In this document: positions 8,191 to 15,880 of the stretch, piece by piece | How the letters are laid out: each line of letters begins with the position of its first letter | Position numbering within the stretch: the first letter of the stretch is position 1 | Source of the DNA: CAYYOS01 sp964473355 | GTDB lineage: Bacteria > Pseudomonadota > Gammaproteobacteria > Burkholderiales > REEB80 | Direction of reading: 5' to 3' | Assembly: GCA_964473355.1 (NCBI GenBank) | Contig: CAYYOS010000010.1 | Coordinates: 1 to 29,843 of the forward strand | Length of the DNA stretch: 29,843 nt | Notes under the pieces: model-generated | The model's database searches: none | Told to the model about the DNA's origin: nothing | The model's input: only the letters and a program-made list of their open reading frames with translations | Translations under genes and position numbers: made by a program

Positions 8191-9226
8191 GCTTATTTGC
8201 CTCGCGTTCCTGAGTGGGATACTCAGCGGCTGCTCCTCGGTGGCCTATTATTATCAGGCAGCAGCCGGTCATTTAGACGTGATGTCTCGTGCTCAGCCCT
8301 TCGACGCCTATCTCACGGACGCTAGTACAAACGAGGACATCAAAGCTAAGCTTCGCCAAATTAATAATATCCGCCGCTTTGCTAGCCGCGAATTAGGCCT
8401 ACCCGACAACGCGAGCTATACTCGCTATGCTGATTTGGAAAGACCTTTCGTTGTTTGGAACGTCTACGCTGCACCGGAATTATCTATCGATTTAGTTCAA
8501 TGGTGTTTTTTAATTGCGGGGTGCGTGGATTATCGGGGCTATTTTAGCAAACAAGATGCGTTGGACTTTGCTCACGAGTTGCGCCTGCAAAATTATGATG
8601 TTTTTGTCGATGGCGTGCGTGCCTATTCCACGCTGGGCTGGTTTGCCGATCCTGTATTAAACACCTTCATCAAAGCCACGCCGCTAGAAATTGCGCGGCT
8701 GATTTTCCATGAATTGGCCCATCAAGCGCTCTATGTGACAGACGACAGTGTCTTCAACGAATCCTTTGCCACGGCGGTAGAGCTGGAAGGTATTGAGCGC
8801 TGGCTGCAGAAATTTGGCACCGCGGAGATGCGCCAGAAGTTTGAACAATCGCAGCTAAGACGCGCCGCGTTTTCCGATCTCGCGATGCAATACCGGGACG
8901 CCCTACAGAAGCTCTATCAATCAGAAATATCTGCAGAGGAAAAACTAAAAATCAAAACAACTATTTTTACCGAACTCTCCGAAAAGTACCAAGATTTCCG
9001 AACAACTTGGCAGGGCGCTCCTGGCCGGGACCGGTGGAGCGAACAGCAACTCAACAACGCACATTTAGGCTCCATCGCCCTTTATGCACAGCATGTACCG
9101 GCATTTCAAGCCATGCTTGAAAAACACAAGGGCGATTTGCAGGCATTTTATGGGGAAGTAAAACGGCTAGCGCAAGAACCTAAAAACGTGCGTGATAATT
9201 TTCTGCGTCGCCATAAAACGCCATAG
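8183..9226 (+). CDS. Lipoprotein zinc aminopeptidase-like protein (COG4324 / PF10023 type)
   Basis: 347-residue predicted metallopeptidase. The ATG at 8183 yields a lipoprotein signal ending in LSGC with Cys17 as the acylated residue, so it should be membrane-anchored and face the periplasm. This start is preferred over longer in-frame extensions because of the signal. The zinc site is IFHELAHQ with His176, Glu177 and His180, followed by FNESFATAVE, where Glu193 could be the third ligand, as in gluzincins. The protein resembles the 'predicted aminopeptidase' family widespread in proteobacteria; activity on a defined substrate is not established from sequence. It starts inside the end of the lipase-like gene (8-base overlap). 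Confidence 0.8.
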   Translation: MNKLICLAFLSGILSGCSSVAYYYQAAAGHLDVMSRAQPFDAYLTDASTNEDIKAKLRQINNIRRFASRELGLPDNASYTRYADLERPFVVWNVYAAPELSIDLVQWCFLIAGCVDYRGYFSKQDALDFAHELRLQNYDVFVDGVRAYSTLGWFADPVLNTFIKATPLEIARLIFHELAHQALYVTDDSVFNESFATAVELEGIERWLQKFGTAEMRQKFEQSQLRRAAFSDLAMQYRDALQKLYQSEISAEEKLKIKTTIFTELSEKYQDFRTTWQGAPGRDRWSEQQLNNAHLGSIALYAQHVPAFQAMLEKHKGDLQAFYGEVKRLAQEPKNVRDNFLRRHKTP

Positions 9227-9229
9227 AGA

Positions 9230-9982
9230 TTATTTAATCCCACCAATGACGCCGCTACCTCTGCAAGTTCCGGTTTGTGTTTCGACCTTTGCAACAAAAG
9301 AATTTTCCGTGACCCGCATGTCGGGTGAGACCCATGTCCCCGATGTACCGTCGCTACAGGTATAGGTGCCTGAAGCTTGAAACATTGAGCCATATTGTGT
9401 GTAGGTCCCCACAGAATCACAACTTGCGGTAGCCGTTTGTTCCTTTATAGAAATGTTGCTTCCGTTACCGCTCACAGTAATAGTCTCGCTTAGCGAATAA
9501 TTGCCATTTGGTATATTACAGCCAATGAAATTCGTAACAGCCGAACCACTATAAACTCCGTTAATCGGGATATTTCGATAGGTATTGCGGGTAATATTTT
9601 TAGTGATGCTTGCCCCATTGACGGTATAGCTCAATACGCCATTTTTCTCGTCTGAGAAGCTAAAGTTGGCATTGCCGACTTGCGTGCGTGTGACCTCTGT
9701 GGGATTAAATGCCCCGGCAAAACCCGGGCCGCTGGTGACGTATAGGGGGCCGGCAAACGTATTGGAATTTACTTTTTCACCCCGTGACATTGAGAACCAT
9801 AAGGGAGTGCGATCCGCATTATAGATGAACCACGTAGCGAACATGATATCGTGCTGCTGGGTAATGTTTATTCCCCATCCCGATTCCGCGGGTTGCCACC
9901 AAAGGTCTTCGTAATTCGTCGCTAATACCGAACCGCTGTACACACCTAATGCACATAAAATTAGTTTTTGGGGGAAATTCAT
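9230..9982 (-). CDS. Secreted protein with an N-terminal WWxPxESGWG segment
   Basis: 250 residues with a Sec signal peptide (hydrophobic core LILCALGVYSGSVLA, cleavage expected near residue 21). The mature N-terminus carries DLWWQPAESGWGINITQQ, followed by FATWFIYNADRTPLWFSMS, a segment I recognise from many uncharacterised exported proteins of Beta- and Gammaproteobacteria, where it often occurs in tandem. The remainder is rich in Ser, Thr, Asn and Gly, is beta-like, and has four cysteines (CNIP, SCDS, TCSD, TCRG) that could form two disulfides outside the cytoplasm. No catalytic motif seen; function unknown. It is convergent with the aminopeptidase-like gene (stops 3 bases apart). Confidence 0.7.
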   Translation of the reverse strand: MNFPQKLILCALGVYSGSVLATNYEDLWWQPAESGWGINITQQHDIMFATWFIYNADRTPLWFSMSRGEKVNSNTFAGPLYVTSGPGFAGAFNPTEVTRTQVGNANFSFSDEKNGVLSYTVNGASITKNITRNTYRNIPINGVYSGSAVTNFIGCNIPNGNYSLSETITVSGNGSNISIKEQTATASCDSVGTYTQYGSMFQASGTYTCSDGTSGTWVSPDMRVTENSFVAKVETQTGTCRGSGVIGGIK

Positions 9983-10045
9983 GGAAGACGCCTTATGGAA
10001 TGGTTATAGACTACACGTATGACCAAAATGGTGGGTGCCGAGTTC

Positions 10046-10062
10046 GGCTTACGTAATAAGCC
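10046..10062. other. Short perfect hairpin downstream of the tRNA gene
   Basis: GGCTTA at 10046-10051 pairs with TAAGCC at 10057-10062 around a 5-base loop. It is 20 bases beyond the 3' end of tRNA-Arg on the transcribed strand. There is no T-run, so a terminator role is uncertain. Confidence 0.3.
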
Positions 10063-10082
10063 CAGGGGGTTGGGTAGGAGTA

Positions 10083-10158
10083 TGGCGCCCCGAACACGAA
10101 TCGAACGTGTGACCTACCCCTTAGGAGGGGGTTGCTCTATCCACTGAGCTACCGAGGC
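10083..10158 (-). tRNA. tRNA-Arg (anticodon CCT)
   Basis: A full 76-base cloverleaf reads on the minus strand. The acceptor GCCTCGG pairs with TCGGGGC (including a T-G and a G-T pair), followed by discriminator G and an encoded CCA. The D stem is GCTC/GAGC, the anticodon stem ACCCC/GGGGT with loop CTCCTAA, and the T stem ACACG/CGTGT with loop TTCGATT. Anticodon CCT reads the Arg codon AGG. It stands alone between the secreted-protein gene and the MFS gene; I saw no adjacent integrase gene and no duplicated tRNA 3' end in the window. Confidence 0.95.
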
Positions 10159-10249
10159 GATGCGCGCTTATTTTAGCAGCCTTAAGACGAACCAACGAAC
10201 TCTTGCGCCATCATTAATCAAACGTACCTACATTTAGGAAAGTAGCCGG

Positions 10250-11422
10250 ATGCGAACTAAGTTACCGCGCACCGTTGTTATTCTGGCTTTGGTTAGTTTT
10301 TTTAATGACCTCGCTTCGGATATGGTGGTGCCCCTGCTACCTATTTTTTTGGCGAGTATCCTTCATGCTGGGCCCATTGCCTTAGGGTTAATCGAAGGCG
10401 TGGCGGAGGCGATCGCGAGCTTTCTAAAGTTGTGGTCAGGTCGCCGCTCTGATCAGTTGGGCGGCAAACGCAAACCGCTGACGCTGCTGGGGTACGCTTT
10501 ATCAAGCGGCGCTCGACCGCTTTTCGGTCTAGTAGCAAGCTTGGTAGGCATATTGGCCTTGCGCAGTGTAGATCGAATCGGCAAGGGTTTGCGAAGTGCG
10601 CCGCGAGATGCATTAATTGCGGACGCAACGGCACCGTCTATACGCGGCTACGCTTATGGTTTTCATCGCGCATTGGATAATGGCGGGGCGGTTTTAGGGG
10701 GGCTGCTGGCGGCGGCGATTTTAGCCTGGTCCACGACCTCCATTTCAGAAGTGATGCTTTGGTCGGCGTTGCCAGGTGCGCTCGCGGTTGGCTTACTCAT
10801 TTTCGGAATTAAAGAGAAAACGATAATGCCGCTCGCCCCCCGCCAGCCATTACCGCCGCTATCTTTGGGCGGATTGTCGCAGGGCATGCGACGCTATCTT
10901 TGTATCATCGTGGTTTTTATATTTGCCAAAGCTTCGGAGACATTTATTGTGCTGCGCGGCTACGAGTTAGGCATGAGCCCGGTACTGCTACTTTTACTTT
11001 GGTCGGCCTTAAATTTCGCCAAAGCGTTGACTTCTACGTGGGGTGGTCAGCTGTCCGATCGCTTCGGGCAAAAAAAGGTTATGCTCTTTTCTTGGTCGGG
11101 CTACGTAGTGGCATTTTCAATGATGGCCTTGCTAAACAAAACCCATGAGTTATGGGGTGCAAGCATTTTTTTCGGGTTGATTGCGGGCTTGAGTGAAGGC
11201 GCGGAGCGCGCGCTAATCAGTTTGTTTTCAGGTGCGCGCAATCAGGGCACGGGCTTTGGCTGGTATTATCTTGTAAGTGGTCTTGCGGCGATACCAGCAG
11301 GCTTACTCTTTGGCGGGGTGTGGGCACGCCAAAGCGCGGGCGCCGCCTTCCTTATGGCGGCATTTTTAGCACTGCTCGCGGTCTTATTATTAGCTTTTTG
11401 GCGTGGGAAGGAGCAATCATGA
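10250..11422 (+). CDS. Major facilitator superfamily transporter
   Basis: 390-residue inner-membrane protein with about a dozen hydrophobic segments. N-terminal SFFNDLASDMVVPLLPIFL and the loops SGRRSDQLGGKRKPL (between TM2 and TM3) and SDRFGQKKVM (its counterpart in the second half) are MFS signatures. RIGKGLRSAPRDALIAD is characteristic of one MFS subgroup. Substrate cannot be deduced. A ribosome-binding site (AGGAA) lies about 10 bases before ATG 10250. Its TGA stop overlaps the ATG of the peroxiredoxin gene (ATGA), so the two are co-translated. Confidence 0.85.
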   Translation: MRTKLPRTVVILALVSFFNDLASDMVVPLLPIFLASILHAGPIALGLIEGVAEAIASFLKLWSGRRSDQLGGKRKPLTLLGYALSSGARPLFGLVASLVGILALRSVDRIGKGLRSAPRDALIADATAPSIRGYAYGFHRALDNGGAVLGGLLAAAILAWSTTSISEVMLWSALPGALAVGLLIFGIKEKTIMPLAPRQPLPPLSLGGLSQGMRRYLCIIVVFIFAKASETFIVLRGYELGMSPVLLLLLWSALNFAKALTSTWGGQLSDRFGQKKVMLFSWSGYVVAFSMMALLNKTHELWGASIFFGLIAGLSEGAERALISLFSGARNQGTGFGWYYLVSGLAAIPAGLLFGGVWARQSAGAAFLMAAFLALLAVLLLAFWRGKEQS

Positions 11423-11958
11423 AAACGGCCTTAATGTTAGGTTTGTTGGCGGCAGCAACCTTATGGTGGACGAACCTTGCGCGCGCCGCCGAGGCGTTGA
11501 AATCGGGGCAGAGCGCCCCACTTTTTAGTCTGCCCGACCAAACTGGAAAAATACACAACTTAGGTGACTACCGTGGTAAGTGGGTGGTACTTTATTTTTA
11601 TCCCAAGGACGACACGCCGGGCTGCACTCAAGAAGCCTGCGCGTTTCGCGACGATCTTCATCAACTCACTGCATTGGACGCCATTATTCTAGGGGTTAGC
11701 GTGGATGACTCGAAATCTCATCATGAATTTGCAAAAAAATATAATTTGCCCTTTGCGCTATTAGCCGACGGCGGGGGTACGGTTGCCGCTAAGTACGGGG
11801 CCTTAACCGACATAGGTTTTATGAAAATTGCGAAACGTTATACTTTCTTAATTGATCCGCAAGGCATGATTGCTAAAGCGTACTTAAAGGTCGACACATC
11901 GCGGCACTCTAAAGAGATAATTGAAGATCTAAAACGTCTCAAGCAGCGAACTTCATAG
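11419..11958 (+). CDS. Exported peroxiredoxin, BCP/PrxQ type
   Basis: 179-residue thiol peroxidase that reduces hydroperoxides. Residues 1-23 form a Sec signal peptide ending near ARA-A, so unlike E. coli Bcp it is predicted to act in the periplasm. The active-site segment is YPKDDTPGCTQEACAFRD, with peroxidatic Cys69 and a second Cys74 five residues on, the CX4C spacing of the BCP/PrxQ subgroup. Start ATG 11419 has AAGGAG upstream and overlaps the MFS stop by 4 bases. A longer in-frame extension to 11320 lies inside the MFS gene and would lack the signal. A periplasmic thioredoxin-like reductant would be needed; two candidates are encoded at 17166-18171. Confidence 0.88.
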   Translation: MKTALMLGLLAAATLWWTNLARAAEALKSGQSAPLFSLPDQTGKIHNLGDYRGKWVVLYFYPKDDTPGCTQEACAFRDDLHQLTALDAIILGVSVDDSKSHHEFAKKYNLPFALLADGGGTVAAKYGALTDIGFMKIAKRYTFLIDPQGMIAKAYLKVDTSRHSKEIIEDLKRLKQRTS

Positions 11959-12002
11959 CGCCAGTATGACACTAAGTTATTTCGGCATTCGTCAGAGGCA
12001 TC

Positions 12003-12977
12003 GTGTATAAATTAATCGCTAAAATTTTCATCGTTTCATGGGTCGTAAGTCTACCTGCGCTCGGCGCTACAAAAAGCACGCCCATTAGCATCGACGACGC
12101 GAATACATCAACCAATAGCCCGGTTAAATCTGGTGCGAAAGGGGCGGCGGTACTACGCGCGCAGATTTTACTAGACCGTGCGCGTTTTTCCGCCGGTGAA
12201 ATTGATGGCATCTATGGCTCTAACTTAAAGAAATCGATAATCGGCTTTCAGAATTCTCGGGGGCTGACAGCGACAGGCGAAATAGATGCAGCAACCTGGG
12301 CGGAGCTAAACAAAGATAGCGTACCTGTCTTAGTGTCTTACACGCTTACGGCGAAAGATGTTGAAGGTCCTTTTAGCGACATCCCCGAGGACATGATGCA
12401 GAAGGCGACGTTGCCAGCATTGAATTTTCAGTCGGCACTCGAAGCGCTGGGGGAAAAATTTCATGCTAGCCCCAAGCTGCTGCAGCAACTCAATCCAGGC
12501 AAAACGCTGAGCCGGGTGGGCGAAGAGATTCTGGTCCCGAATATCAGCGCAGAAGCGGTCGGCAAAGCAGCCGAGGTAGTGGTTGATAAATCCGATTTAA
12601 CCGTAACGGCGCTAGATGCGAATGGCAAAGTGTTAGCGCAGTTTCCGGCTAGCGCGGGTAGCGATCGCGATCCGCTACCATTAGGTAAGTGGAAAATTCA
12701 GGGCATCGCAAAAAATCCCGTTTTTCACTATAACCCGGCGCTTTTTTGGGATGCGGATCCTGCCCATGCCAAAGCTAAAATTCCTGGCGGGCCTAACAAC
12801 CCCGTGGGCGTAGTGTGGATAGATCTGTCCAAGGAGCATTATGGCATTCATGGCACGCCCGAGCCCGCAAAAATCGGCAAGACTCAATCGCACGGCTGCA
12901 TACGCTTAACTAATTGGGATGCCGCGACGCTCGCGCAAATGCTCGCGCCCGGCGTTCCCGCCACCCTTCAGGAGTAA
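12003..12977 (+). CDS. L,D-transpeptidase with peptidoglycan-binding domain
   Basis: 324-residue exported enzyme of the YkuD family that forms or remodels L,D links in peptidoglycan, or attaches proteins to it. It has a Sec signal peptide at 1-22, a PG_binding_1-like domain at about 44-102 (AQILLDRARFSAGEIDGIYG, ending in ATWAELN) and a LysM-like segment at about 142-181 (LNPGKTL, EEILVPN). The YkuD catalytic domain at about 190-322 has His283 in GIHGT and the catalytic motif SHGCIRL with His297 and Cys299. The start is GTG at 12003, chosen because it gives a complete signal peptide; AGAGG lies upstream. It is followed two bases later by the M23 peptidase gene, forming a cell-wall pair. Confidence 0.9.
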   Translation: MYKLIAKIFIVSWVVSLPALGATKSTPISIDDANTSTNSPVKSGAKGAAVLRAQILLDRARFSAGEIDGIYGSNLKKSIIGFQNSRGLTATGEIDAATWAELNKDSVPVLVSYTLTAKDVEGPFSDIPEDMMQKATLPALNFQSALEALGEKFHASPKLLQQLNPGKTLSRVGEEILVPNISAEAVGKAAEVVVDKSDLTVTALDANGKVLAQFPASAGSDRDPLPLGKWKIQGIAKNPVFHYNPALFWDADPAHAKAKIPGGPNNPVGVVWIDLSKEHYGIHGTPEPAKIGKTQSHGCIRLTNWDAATLAQMLAPGVPATLQE

Positions 12978-12979
12978 AC

Positions 12980-13660
12980 ATGAGAGGTCTTGTTATTTTG
13001 CTAGTTGGATTTATTTTGGGCGCGTTGGTGCTCTATATTTATTTATCACCCACGGTGGGAACAGTTGCTACCACGCCCGCGACGCCACCCGTAGTGAAAT
13101 CCGTACCCCCAGCAACCGTCGCAACACCCGGCCCAGCCACCTCAGCAAGTCAAGCGAGCGTACCTATCTCGGTACCCGCCACGCAACCCTTGAGTTCACC
13201 GCCTGTTCAGGCCAGCGATGATTTAGCGAGCCGAAATTTACTGATTCCCGTGGTCGGTATTAAAGCCGAGGCAATCAGCGACACATTTAATGAGATGCGT
13301 GGCTCTACACGTCGTCACGAGGCTTTAGACATTATGGCGGCGAAAGGTACGCCGGTAGTCGCGGTAGATGATGGCACAATAAAAAAATTATTCACTAGCC
13401 AATATGGCGGCCTTACAATTTATCAGTTTGATAGTGCCGAGACGGTGAGTTATTACTATGCCCACTTAGATCGTTACGCAGAGGGAATAAAGGAAGGTCT
13501 GCAAGTTAAGAAGGGAGATACCCTGGGTTATGTTGGCAGCACAGGGAACGCTTCGCCCAGTGCTCCACACTTGCATTTTGCAGTTTTTCGCTTAGGCACT
13601 GAAAAGCGCTGGTGGGAGGGGGAGGCAATTAATCCTTACGGATTACTAACAAGACCGTGA
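12980..13660 (+). CDS. Membrane-anchored M23-family peptidase (LytM/NlpD-like)
   Basis: 226-residue protein with an N-terminal transmembrane anchor (residues about 3-22), then a Pro/Thr/Ser/Ala-rich linker (about 27-78) and an M23 domain at about 93-222. The zinc-site residues of active M23 endopeptidases are present: His113 and Asp117 in RRHEALD, His162 in YYAHLD, and His197/His199 in PHLHFAV, so it is likely an active D,D-endopeptidase rather than a degenerate activator. The ATG at 12980 is preceded by AGGAG; a longer frame from 12914 is inside the transpeptidase gene. The stop is 1 base from the convergent stop of the M15 peptidase gene. Confidence 0.9.
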   Translation: MRGLVILLVGFILGALVLYIYLSPTVGTVATTPATPPVVKSVPPATVATPGPATSASQASVPISVPATQPLSSPPVQASDDLASRNLLIPVVGIKAEAISDTFNEMRGSTRRHEALDIMAAKGTPVVAVDDGTIKKLFTSQYGGLTIYQFDSAETVSYYYAHLDRYAEGIKEGLQVKKGDTLGYVGSTGNASPSAPHLHFAVFRLGTEKRWWEGEAINPYGLLTRP

Positions 13661-13661
13661 T

Positions 13662-14243
13662 CTAAATCGTGCCTGGAGATTGTCCCCAGGCGCGAACCCG
13701 GCCAGTATCTAAATGCACAAAATTCGATTTCTCATAAAAACCCACACCCCCCGCTTTTAATTTAAGGGCAGCGGCGTGTAGCACGCTTAGGTCTCGCTGG
13801 GGCAAGCGAATATCAATGGCGCGACCGTCTAAATGCATGCTGTGTTTGGCCACACCATTAGATTCAGCCGCGAGCCTGGCGTTAGTGAGCGGCGAGCGAT
13901 ATCCGGAAATAATATGAAAGGCCTGGGCACTGGATAAGGAAATCGTTAGCTTATACAAAACGTCCAGTAAATCGGGGTCAATTCGCGCCACTTGATCCGT
14001 GCGATGATCCCGCAAAATATGGTTCACCGCCTCCAAAGAACTATCTATATAGTTACCCTCGCTCCAATAAGTCGTCTGCAAGCTCTCGCCGGTATGGGTG
14101 TTATAGAGCCTTAGCAAGCGATCAGGTCGCCCTTCTTCTGCGGAACGCGCAAACGCGGGTGCGGATAAACCCACTCCCGCAACGGCGGCAAGCGAGAATT
14201 GGAGAAATTTTCGGCGCTGTAAATTTGGTGCATTATCGGTCAT
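13662..14243 (-). CDS. Tat-exported M15 / YcbK-type (DUF882) peptidase
   Basis: 193-residue homologue of E. coli YcbK (MepK), a periplasmic murein endopeptidase of the M15-like DUF882 family. The N-terminus has a twin-arginine signal (QRRKFLQFS with a hydrophobic stretch to about 32). The zinc site is visible as SMHLDGRAID with His137 and Asp144, and VHLDTG with His177; the upstream HIISGYRSP segment is also typical. In E. coli, MepK cleaves mDAP-mDAP (3-3) cross-links made by L,D-transpeptidases, so its location next to an L,D-transpeptidase gene is sensible. Convergent with the M23 gene. Confidence 0.88.
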   Translation of the reverse strand: MTDNAPNLQRRKFLQFSLAAVAGVGLSAPAFARSAEEGRPDRLLRLYNTHTGESLQTTYWSEGNYIDSSLEAVNHILRDHRTDQVARIDPDLLDVLYKLTISLSSAQAFHIISGYRSPLTNARLAAESNGVAKHSMHLDGRAIDIRLPQRDLSVLHAAALKLKAGGVGFYEKSNFVHLDTGRVRAWGQSPGTI

Positions 14244-14280
14244 TCGCCCAGCATAGCGCTATGCGTCCGATAGCGTCATT

Positions 14281-14303
14281 AAAATCGATGAACGGCGATT
14301 TTT
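14281..14303. terminator. Possible weak bidirectional A/T hairpin
   Basis: AAAATCG (14281-14287) and CGATTTTT (14296-14303) form a 7-bp A/T-rich stem with an 8-base loop, with T-runs at the 3' side in both directions. It lies just past the 3' end of the minus-strand His/Lys-rich gene and could help terminate it. The stem is short and weak. Confidence 0.3.
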
Positions 14304-14319
14304 GGGCGCTAAGAGGTAT

Positions 14320-14823
14320 CTAGTCGAATAGTACGACGCGAAAATTAAAATTCACTGAAGGTAAGGGTACCGGCGGCGGCACGCTCGGAAAATCAAGATA
14401 CTGGCGAATTTCATTTCGTTGCGAGCCATACAAAGGTTTTAGTACCCACCGGTCACCAATCAGAAACCAAGCCTGATCATAGCGGTTTGGGTCAAAGGCA
14501 ATATAAGCGCGTGAGGGCACACGGCTACCAAATTTTTTGGCCAACCCTGGGGGAATCCCACCTTTTTTTGCCAGCCCCGGGGGCACTTTTGTGCCCCACG
14601 CTGGCGGCCCCTCAAGCTGATGAACGCGGGGCCGGTAATCGTCGCTATGCGTCTCATGCCCATGGTGCTTATCCGAATGCTTCTTATAATCATGATGCTT
14701 ATCTTTTTTCTCTTTATGCTTCTCTTTATATTCCTTATAGGGCTTATCATTGTCAGCCCAAAGAGGTTGAGCGCTTAAGCCCAAGGCGATCCAAAATACG
14801 ACGGCCCATTGAAAATAACGCAT
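14320..14823 (-). CDS. His/Lys-rich exported protein with PPGLAKK repeats
   Basis: 167 residues with a Sec signal peptide (about 1-23, ending near LWA-DN). The next 45 residues or so are extremely rich in Lys, His, Asp, Glu and Tyr (for example DKHHDYKKHSDKHHGHE), suggesting a flexible, possibly metal-binding segment. Two near-identical PPGLAKK units follow (VPPGLAKKGG, IPPGLAKKFG), and then a folded-looking part containing RYDQAWFLIGDRWVLKP. The C-terminal part resembles small periplasmic proteins of the RcnB-like type in proteobacteria, but I cannot assign a function. ATG 14823 has an AGGAGC ribosome-binding site; the longer frame from 14913 lacks a signal. Confidence 0.65.
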   Translation of the reverse strand: MRYFQWAVVFWIALGLSAQPLWADNDKPYKEYKEKHKEKKDKHHDYKKHSDKHHGHETHSDDYRPRVHQLEGPPAWGTKVPPGLAKKGGIPPGLAKKFGSRVPSRAYIAFDPNRYDQAWFLIGDRWVLKPLYGSQRNEIRQYLDFPSVPPPVPLPSVNFNFRVVLFD

Positions 14824-14936
14824 AAGGTGCTCCTTAGAGGTCCAATTACAGTAATTTAAAACCCGCTTTTGAATATATAAGACCGCGAGATTGAGCAAAA
14901 TGCGCTTACACATTAACTAAAGTCTCGAGCTTTTTT

Positions 14937-15128
14937 TTACTTGCCCTCAGCATCATTGATCTTGTTCTTGGTATCTTCTGCTTGCGTTTGTAGCGTTTGC
15001 TCTAGACCTTTAGCTTTATCTAAGGCGTCGCGCTGAGGCTTGATAAGGTCCGGCGGTGGGCGGGGGTCCTCACAGGCCAACAGAGATAAGCACAGTGCGT
15101 GGGTGATTACTATATAGATAAGTTTCAC
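14937..15128 (-). CDS. Small lipoprotein at the end of the TolC/HlyD operon
   Basis: About 63 residues. The GTG at 15128 gives MKLIYIVITHALCLSLLACE, a compact lipoprotein signal with lipobox LLAC, followed by a Pro-rich spacer and a charged helical tail (from DALDKAKGLEQ onward). A TTG at 15140 would add four residues and begin 2 bases after the adaptor stop. Neither start has a clear ribosome-binding site, so the gene may depend on coupling to the adaptor gene 14 bases upstream. Function unknown; its position suggests an accessory role with the exporter parts. Confidence 0.5.
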   Translation of the reverse strand: MKLIYIVITHALCLSLLACEDPRPPPDLIKPQRDALDKAKGLEQTLQTQAEDTKNKINDAEGK

Positions 15129-15142
15129 AGATTGAACCAAAT

Positions 15143-15880
15143 TTAGGGAAGACGAAGCGTAGCGGGCAGGCCCGCTTGAAACGATTCTGTTGCAGAAAAT
15201 TCAACCTCTACCATAACGCTGTCTTTATTGGGTTCGTAAACAATATTGGAGAGCTTGCCACTATAGCTGCGATTATTGATAAGCACTTCCAAGGGTCGGC
15301 CGAGAGTCAAGCCTTTTGCTTGTAAAGAACTTAGATTTGATCGGGCCAGCATACTATTTCCACGCGCCAATACAAACACCGATTGCGGGTTGGTGTTAAC
15401 TACCACGTTCTGGCCTGGCTCCGTCATACGTGCAACAACGGTTGCGTCAAAGGGTGCCCGCACTAAACTGTCGCTGACATTTTTACTGTGGATCGCTAGT
15501 TCGGCACGCGCTTCTTTTAAGCCACTCTCGGCACGGCCCATCTTAAGCTTGGCTTCATCCAGTTCACTGGTAGAACTTACGGTGCGGTCATATAGTTCTT
15601 GGATGCGTGTAAGATTCAACTTGGCATCGCTTAATTCCAATTCACGGCGCGCGACTACCGCTGCCGCGGCGGCGGTCCTAGCTTGATATATTTGGTTATC
15701 CAACACTAGCAGGATCTGCCCCTTTTTTACGCGATCCCCTGCCTTCGCATGCACAGTCTTTACGATCCCCGATACCCGGGGCCCAATTTCCACCCGGCCC
15801 GACCACTGCAAGACCGCAGGCACATCCGCGGCGTGAGCCATGCCCGAAAACAATAATAACGCCAGCGGCCATACCCTCAT
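15143..15880 (-). CDS. HlyD/RND-type periplasmic adaptor (membrane fusion protein)
   Basis: 245 residues with a signal peptide (1-17, ending AHA). It contains the biotinyl-lipoyl-like half-motifs of membrane fusion proteins (GPRVSGIVKTVHAKAGDRVKKGQ near 33-55 and SLVRAPFDATVVARMTEPGQ further on), flanking a helical hairpin of about 75 residues with repeated Ala/Leu/Glu. Such adaptors bridge an inner-membrane pump and a TolC-type channel. At 245 residues it is short for the family and lacks much of the C-terminal membrane-proximal domain. Its ATG overlaps the TolC-type stop by 4 bases (15877-15880). No pump gene lies next to it. Confidence 0.85.
   Translation of the reverse strand: MRVWPLALLLFSGMAHAADVPAVLQWSGRVEIGPRVSGIVKTVHAKAGDRVKKGQILLVLDNQIYQARTAAAAAVVARRELELSDAKLNLTRIQELYDRTVSSTSELDEAKLKMGRAESGLKEARAELAIHSKNVSDSLVRAPFDATVVARMTEPGQNVVVNTNPQSVFVLARGNSMLARSNLSSLQAKGLTLGRPLEVLINNRSYSGKLSNIVYEPNKDSVMVEVEFSATESFQAGLPATLRLP

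Noticed and set aside
10083..10158. tRNA-Arg as an integration site for a mobile island
   Set aside because: No integrase, no duplicated tRNA 3' end and no clear composition break seen nearby within the window.
14460..14825. Overlapping frames on both strands of the His/Lys-rich gene
   Set aside because: They arise from the low-complexity Lys/His codons and lack signals or family resemblance.
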